The position numbers and the translations under genes were made by a program. From a bacterium (GTDB taxonomy: Bacteria; Patescibacteria; JAEDAM01; Absconditabacterales; Absconditicoccaceae), in contig JAFTEM010000005.1 of assembly GCA_017453665.1 (NCBI GenBank), forward strand, positions 1-13,001: a stretch of 13,001 nt of DNA, given 5' to 3'. The notes under the pieces were generated by a model. It saw only the letters and a list, made by a program, of their open reading frames with translations. It searched no databases and had not been told where the DNA came from. This document shows positions 8,479 through 13,001 of this stretch, in pieces (within the stretch, counting starts at the first letter, position 1; each line of letters starts with the position of its first letter).

Positions 8479-9483
8479 TTAATACAGAGGAAGGATAACA
8501 ACTTCTTCTGTATTTTTTGATTTAAAAAGAAATGATGGAATAAGATACGCTCATTTATCTAAATAAATAAGTTCTCATTCTTCCATTTGAACGGCGTTCT
8601 CTACTCATTTTTTAGTAATATCAATATCTCAACGTTGCTGAAGTTCTTTGAGAAGATCATCTTCTGTTTTACCTAATGGAGTTTTTGAAACTAGGTAGGA
8701 TTGGCTACTATAGTTAACTACGCTTAAAAGTTTTCAGTTCTTTAAATCAAATCTTGCTCGAATACCATCTTGTTCATTTTCAGAAAGATAAACAGGACTA
8801 TCATCAATAAGTCTTGGATAAAACAGATCAAGATATCCAGGAGTCTCTTGAAAAACAAGAGGGTCATCATAATATTTTAAAGAAAGTCATAGTGTAGTGA
8901 GTTCAGACTTTACAAACTTTTTAATCTCTTTCTCTGTAAATTGCTTTCAACTTATAAGTGCTGTATCAGCATTGATAAGTGAAATGCTAGCACTACTTAA
9001 ATCTAAATCAACAATATAATTGTTATTAGGAGTATAAAAGCTAACAGCATTAATTGCTCATCATTTTAGTGCATTAGTCTTTATTTCAGGAAGTCTAAGG
9101 TCTCTAATAAGAGAACTAATCGTAGGAGATGTAGTATTTTGCTTTTTGATAAGATAATAATTTTTATCTAAAGAGGGGAGTTGTTTCTCTCAGATATGAT
9201 AAAGGCGAGGATATGCAGTCAATATTGTTGATATTGGATTCTTTTTAACAACAAGCTCTTCTTTTTCTCCTGAAAAATCTGATATGAAAGCAGAATCTCC
9301 AACATAATTCAATACTTTAGGATTACTTAAAAGTTGAGGAGTTTTATTAAAAGAAAAAAATCAAAGTACAAAAAGAATAATAAAGATTCCTACAGCGATA
9401 CTAAAACCAGCAAAATAGAATCTGAAATTATGAGAATAATACGATAATGTGCTAGGATTTTCATAGATTTCTTCTTTTTTCAT
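8479..9483 (-). CDS. Membrane-anchored protein with extracytoplasmic domain, family not recognised
   Basis: 334 aa with about eleven TGA glycine codons; ATG at 9483-9481 and TAA at 8481-8479. A short cytoplasmic N-terminus (MKKEEIYENPS) is followed by one membrane helix at about residues 22-45 with no cleavage site, then a ~290-residue soluble part that should face outward. The second half has alternating strands and helices (KQFTEKEIKKFVKSEL, ARFDLKNGKLLSVV, LIYLDKGAYLIPSF), loosely like the repeated alpha/beta folds of the YycH/YycI group of membrane regulators, but I cannot claim homology. It lies tail to tail with the SLH gene, 10 nt between stops. It may act in the envelope like its neighbours; that is context only. 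Confidence 0.85.
8481..8518 (+). terminator. Rho-independent terminator of the SLH gene, inside the opposing gene
   Basis: A 13-bp stem with one G-U pair, 8481-8493 with 8502-8514, 8-nt loop, T run to 8518. It begins 12 nt after the stop of the SLH gene. The same bases encode the last ~12 residues of the minus-strand gene, whose stop is at 8479-8481, so the hairpin is both coding sequence and terminator. Confidence 0.85.
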
Positions 9484-9512
9484 AGATGTTAAGAAGATAT
9501 AAAGATAAAAGT

Positions 9513-9540
9513 ATATTAGAAATTGTTGTTTTGTTTTCAA
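9513..9540 (-). promoter_or_regulatory. Possible promoter of the minus-strand membrane-protein gene
   Basis: On the minus strand, TTGAAA (plus 9535-9540), 16-nt spacer, TAATAT (9513-9518), about 30 nt before the ATG at 9483. The boxes are imperfect and the surrounding DNA is AT-rich, so a chance match is possible. Confidence 0.35.
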
Positions 9541-9616
9541 GTCTTCTAAGATTCAACAAGAAATTAAATTTGAGGAATGACTACCCTAAATACTGAAAAA
9601 CTCTTGTGAAAAAAAC

Positions 9617-9644
9617 TTGCATTTACCCTTAATTTTACTATAAG
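9617..9644 (+). promoter_or_regulatory. Probable promoter of the 9689 gene
   Basis: TTGCAT (9617-9622), 16-nt spacer, TATAAG (9639-9644), leaving a leader of roughly 40 nt. A further TATATA at 9675-9680, 8 nt before the ATG, could serve a leaderless transcript but has no well-spaced -35. No Shine-Dalgarno motif precedes the start. Confidence 0.45.
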
Positions 9645-9688
9645 CTAGTTGAGAAAAATTTAACTTTTACTTTTTATATAAGTTGAAT

Positions 9689-10261
9689 ATGCTCTTTAAT
9701 TTTCAATCTTTCATTGATGAAATGAGAGGAAAACCAGACAAAAAGGAAATTGTAGAAAAATATGAAAAACTCTATTGACCTATCCAATGAGATGCAGAGG
9801 ACCAGTTATGGTATACAGAATATTTGTCAAAGTTTTCATATATTCCGTTCATAACTCCTGATGAATTAGGGGATGATTTCGATTGGGCATTATTAGAAAA
9901 GTTAGTAACAGGATCATTCTCAAGTGATTATGAACTTAAATTGGATGAAGAAACTCAAAAAAATGAATTATATATTGCTGTTAAAAGTTGAGATCAAAGC
10001 GTTGTTAAAACAGTATCAGAACTTTGGTCTTTCCAGATGTTAAGGCTTTATGAAATCTATGTTGAAGAACAAATGAATCTTCAAATCCTAAGAGCTGAAA
10101 ATGTTGAAGAAGAACAAAGTGCTCAGGCAATAGATGCTGAAAGAGAAATGAGATTGAAAAAATGGGAAGCTGTTATCGATACAATGGGAAGAGAGCAAAT
10201 GGCTAAAGATGTAAAAGCAGATCAAGAAGAAAAATTATGAGATCTTCTTTGAAAATTATAA
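9689..10261 (+). CDS. Unknown helical cytoplasmic protein
   Basis: 190 aa, ATG at 9689, TAA at 10259-10261, with TGA glycines at five positions. There is no signal peptide, membrane segment or cysteine. The N-terminal ~120 residues are a mixed, acidic, aromatic-containing part (DAEDQLWYTEYLSKFSYIPF). The last ~75 residues are a highly charged continuous helix (from YVEEQMNLQILRAENVEEEQ), a probable coiled coil ending in KLGDLLGKL. The charged C-terminal helix resembles the tails of the small paralogues at 1995 and 3331 in style, but I see no alignable motif. It is a single-gene unit with its own terminator. Function unknown. Confidence 0.8.
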
Positions 10262-10280
10262 TTGGGGATTAAAATACATT

Positions 10281-10303
10281 AAGGGGCTTTTGCTCCTTTT
10301 TTT
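10281..10303 (+). terminator. Rho-independent terminator of the 9689 gene
   Basis: Stem aaggggc (10281-10287) / gctcctt (10292-10298) with one G-U pair, loop tttt, then a T run. It lies 20 nt after the stop and stands out as GC-rich in AT-rich DNA. Confidence 0.85.
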
Positions 10304-10418
10304 GTTTTTATACTTATTCAGAAGTGAAATGCATTGATTTTTGTCGATTTATATGGAGTTTTTTTCTCATAATATAAGTATTAAAAGTGTAGTTGAAAAT
10401 CAGTAAAAAATAATTATT

Positions 10419-10452
10419 GTGTAAATCTAGGAGTCGACTCCCGGATTTGCAC
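10419..10452. repeat. 34-nt near-perfect palindrome
   Basis: Two 17-nt arms with no loop, centred on the perfect palindrome gagtcgactc. Arms pair at 14 Watson-Crick positions plus two G-T pairs and one A-C mismatch. Flanking tt and aa extend it to 10417-10454. Its GC content is close to half, far above the flanks. It is not followed closely by a T run on either strand and the adjacent genes already have their own terminators, so a protein-binding or recombination site is as likely as an RNA hairpin. Confidence 0.7.
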
Positions 10453-10567
10453 AAAAAATAAGTAAATATACTTATAAAGCACAATTTATATTCCTTCAAC
10501 TAGGACTTTTTGATATCCTTATTTTTTTTCTGGTAAAATTATATAAAATAATTTTATTAAGGTTATT

Positions 10568-10601
10568 AAAAAATCCCCTCAGGAATATACCCAAAGGGAT
10601 T
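10568..10601 (-). terminator. Rho-independent terminator of ackA
   Basis: 12-bp stem with three G-U pairs, plus-strand 10572-10583 with 10590-10601, 6-nt loop; six T follow on the minus strand (A run 10568-10573). It starts 22 nt beyond the ackA stop. Confidence 0.8.
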
Positions 10602-10623
10602 CTACATGTTTACCGTTATAAAA

Positions 10624-11814
<1,191 letters not shown>

Positions 11815-11958
11815 AATAATATTTTCATTAAAAAAATAAAAACCCATAAAGAGGGTAGTTAAAACGAATAAAAATACAAGAAAATTTTTGGTTAAAAAAA
11901 TTTTAAATAGAAATGGTGTTTTATTTTAAAAAAATGAAAATTTCCTTGTTATTTGATA
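11815..11958. other. AT-rich region upstream of ackA
   Basis: 144 nt between two minus-strand genes. The only structure seen is a short accc / gggt hairpin near 11842-11858 followed on the minus strand by a long T-rich run, possibly a weak terminator for the 11959 gene. It must also contain the ackA start signals, but no convincing -35/-10 pair stands out. Confidence 0.4.
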
Positions 11959-12285
11959 CTATCTTTTAAGAAAAAAATAATAAAGGATAAGTAAAACGGT
12001 TATTATTAAAGCAAAAATTGCTCAATAAATTAATATACTCTTTGTTGATGATTTATGATTCCTAATCTTTTGTATTCAACAAATTAATAGAGAAGAAACA
12101 ACCCGTGAAATAAGGATAAAAAGGATTCGTATAGAAATATTAATTATAGTTTGTTGTATGTTCTCTTTATTAACTATAGCTTCACATTCAGGAGCTCAAC
12201 AACAACCTCATCAATACACACTATAAGCATAGGGATCATCACCATTCCTTATAAATTCATTATATGGTGATGTTTTAGACGTTGC
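11959..12285 (-). pseudogene. Small two-helix membrane protein without a normal start; possibly frameshifted
   Basis: The frame is open for 108 codons with four TGA glycines, ending at TAG (11961-11959). The product has a Cys/Gly-rich segment (VYGGGCCGAPECEA), then one membrane helix (about TIINISIRILFILISRVVSS), a short basic loop (KIRNHKSSTK) and a second helix ending FFLKR. There is no ATG anywhere in the frame; the only ordinary alternative is GTG at 12219-12217, giving 86 aa. Just upstream, in another minus-strand frame, lies a signal-peptide-like stretch (KQKRFITFLCFIFIIISNV) that stops at 12275; a +1 shift of one base there joins it to KTSPYNEFIRNG. The two-helix layout recalls VirB2/TrbC-type pilin-like proteins, a weak resemblance only. 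Confidence 0.55.
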
Positions 12286-12459
12286 TTATAATAAAAATAA
12301 AACACAAGAATGTTATAAATCTCTTCTGTTTTGTAAAGTTTAATATTTTGTTAAAAGAATTTTTAAAGGAAAATGAAAGAATATATACCTTTAGAACTTT
12401 TGTTATAAAAATTATTAAATAATGTTGTAAAAAATTAAAAATGTCAAGTATTAAATTTT

Positions 12460-12537
12460 AAAGGAGGGGGTGAATTTTTGAAAAAAATAAATTGTACTTT
12501 TATAATATCAATGATTATTTTTTATCTGTTATTGTAG
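12460..12537 (+). promoter_or_regulatory. Strong Shine-Dalgarno sequence with a 19-codon TTG-initiated frame (possible leader peptide)
   Basis: AAAGGAGGGGG at 12460-12470 is a near-perfect match to the anti-Shine-Dalgarno of 16S rRNA, whereas the other genes in the window lack one. Seven bases on, TTG at 12478 opens a frame to TAG at 12535-12537 encoding KKINCTFIISMIIFYLLL after the start, a basic-then-hydrophobic peptide. Its stop is 4 nt before the ATG of the surface-protein gene, so translational coupling is conceivable. The TTG also overlaps the -35 box of the promoter at 12478-12506, so either reading could be a coincidence. Confidence 0.4.
12478..12506 (+). promoter_or_regulatory. Promoter of the second surface-protein gene
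   Basis: TTGAAA (12478-12483), 17-nt spacer, perfect TATAAT (12501-12506). The start would be near 12513, leaving about 29 nt before the ATG at 12542 with no Shine-Dalgarno motif in the leader. Confidence 0.65.
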
Positions 12538-12541
12538 AATA

Positions 12542-13001
12542 ATGAAAAGAATCACATGAGTTTTATCACTTTTAATCCTTCTCGCAACAGAGGTAATGAC
12601 TCCGATTACCTACGCTTCTGAAGCTGAAGAAAATTGAGGGGGGGGGGAGAACTTAAATAATTCTTCCGTTGAGGTCTACGTTGAAGAGACCGAAGGTTGA
12701 TCAATAGAACCTGAAGACCAGTATCAACCATCAATAACCTATTATTATGTAAAAACTATTAATTGAGATGACACAAGAACTCAATTAGTAGAGGAATGAA
12801 CAACCTTTGATGAACCAAACATTGAAGAAAAGGAATGATATAATTTCTTATGATGGTATAGTGATGAATCATGTGAAAATAGTTATGATTTCGAAAGTAG
12901 TATTGAAAATGATATTACTCTTTTTGCGTGTTGGAAAGCAAAATATACCGTAGCATTTGATAAAAATTATGGAGAAGAAGAAAATGATGAAGAATGAAGA
13001 A
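12542..13001 (+). CDS. Secreted InlB-repeat surface protein, N-terminal part, with poly-G tract
   Basis: 153 residues before the right edge. Signal peptide: MKRI, hydrophobic core to about residue 15, cleavage after ITYA (Ala25). Codons 32-35 are TGA GGG GGG GGG, a Gly run encoded by a G10 tract, then an acidic linker. Residues about 67-133 form a canonical InlB/Flg_new beta-grasp repeat: EGYNFLGWYSDESC, then YDF, then NDITLFACWKAKY; another repeat appears to start at YTVAFDKNY. Cys111 and Cys130 may pair. It is the same domain class as the protein ending at 1430, in the same orientation, so it may end in a similar stalk and SLH-like anchor outside the window. Expression may be phase-variable through the G tract. 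Confidence 0.88.
12638..12647 (+). repeat. G10 homopolymer, candidate phase-variation tract
   Basis: Ten consecutive G in AT-rich DNA, six codons after the predicted signal-peptidase site of the 12542 gene. Ten G keeps the gene open. With nine G the frame meets TAA after aga act; with eleven it meets TAA after gga gaa ctt aaa. Confidence 0.75.

Larger units (their letters stand above)
10262..10623. other. Gene-free stretch between two convergent genes
   Basis: 362 nt holding the terminator of the 9689 gene at its left end and the ackA terminator at its right end. Between them is the 34-nt palindrome described separately, an 8-bp inverted repeat taaaatta / taatttta (10534-10541, 10549-10556), and a weak agga...tcct hairpin followed by eight T (near 10503-10529). 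Short open frames on both strands have no start signal, family motif or plausible composition, so I call no gene here. No tRNA fold is apparent. Confidence 0.6.
12286..12541. other. Intergenic leader region before the second surface-protein gene
   Basis: 256 nt, very AT-rich. It holds the signal-peptide-like minus-strand stretch noted for the 11959 gene at its left end, a strong Shine-Dalgarno-like G-rich run at 12460-12470, a 19-codon frame after it, and the promoter of the 12542 gene. An 11-codon frame from ATG 12373 preceded by aaagga is also present, but too short to call. Confidence 0.5.

Noticed and set aside
1995..9483. Many in-frame TGA codons as evidence of mass pseudogenisation
   Set aside because: TGA sits at conserved glycines in AckA and the frames otherwise stay intact, so this is a recoded codon and not decay.
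10419..10452. T-arm of a tRNA
   Set aside because: The ggagtcgactcc core only superficially resembles a T-arm; no acceptor stem, anticodon arm or D-arm can be folded around it.
10314..10499. Minus-strand 61-codon frame across the palindrome
   Set aside because: It spans the palindrome, has unremarkable composition, no ribosome-binding site and no family signal.

Overview
The window is AT-rich and uses UGA as a glycine codon, with only UAA and UAG as stops (translation table 25). This is diagnostic of Candidatus Absconditabacteria (SR1) / Gracilibacteria, the reduced, host- or prey-associated members of the Patescibacteria/CPR. The internal proof is acetate kinase at 10624-11814 (-): about a dozen in-frame TGA codons, several at invariant glycines. 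Read with the standard code, nearly every gene here breaks into short fragments, so the gene boundaries below come from table-25 reading.

Layout. (1) 1-1430 (+): 3' end of a large surface protein with InlB-type beta-grasp repeats, a Ser/Asn/Thr-rich stalk and an SLH-like C-terminal domain. (2) 1519-1830 (-): a DUF3127 OB-fold protein with an SSB-like acidic tail, convergent with (1); a hairpin lies between them. (3) 1995-5642 (+): four genes forming two repeats of one plan, a small helical protein (111 and 115 aa, clear paralogues) followed by a larger protein of unknown function (284 and 643 aa). (4) 5717-8468 (+): a secreted C-terminal beta-propeller protein and a small secreted SLH-domain protein. 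(5) 8479-9483 (-): a membrane-anchored protein of unknown function, tail to tail with (4). (6) 9689-10261 (+): an unknown helical protein. (7) 10262-10623: gene-free stretch between convergent genes with two terminators and a striking 34-nt near-palindrome. (8) 10624-11814 (-): ackA. (9) 11959-12285 (-): a small two-helix membrane protein lacking a normal start, possibly frameshifted. (10) 12542 to the window end (+): the start of a second InlB-repeat surface protein, with a run of ten G just after its signal peptide.

Taken together this is largely a cell-envelope region. Two InlB-repeat surface proteins in the same orientation bracket the window, and the SLH-like end of the first resembles the separate SLH gene in the middle. 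The most interesting signal is the G10 tract at 12638-12647: loss or gain of one G brings a stop codon within five codons after the tract, as expected for an ON/OFF phase-variable surface protein. AckA implies substrate-level ATP formation from acetyl phosphate. The two small-plus-large gene pairs match no family I recognise and are the best candidate for an undescribed system.
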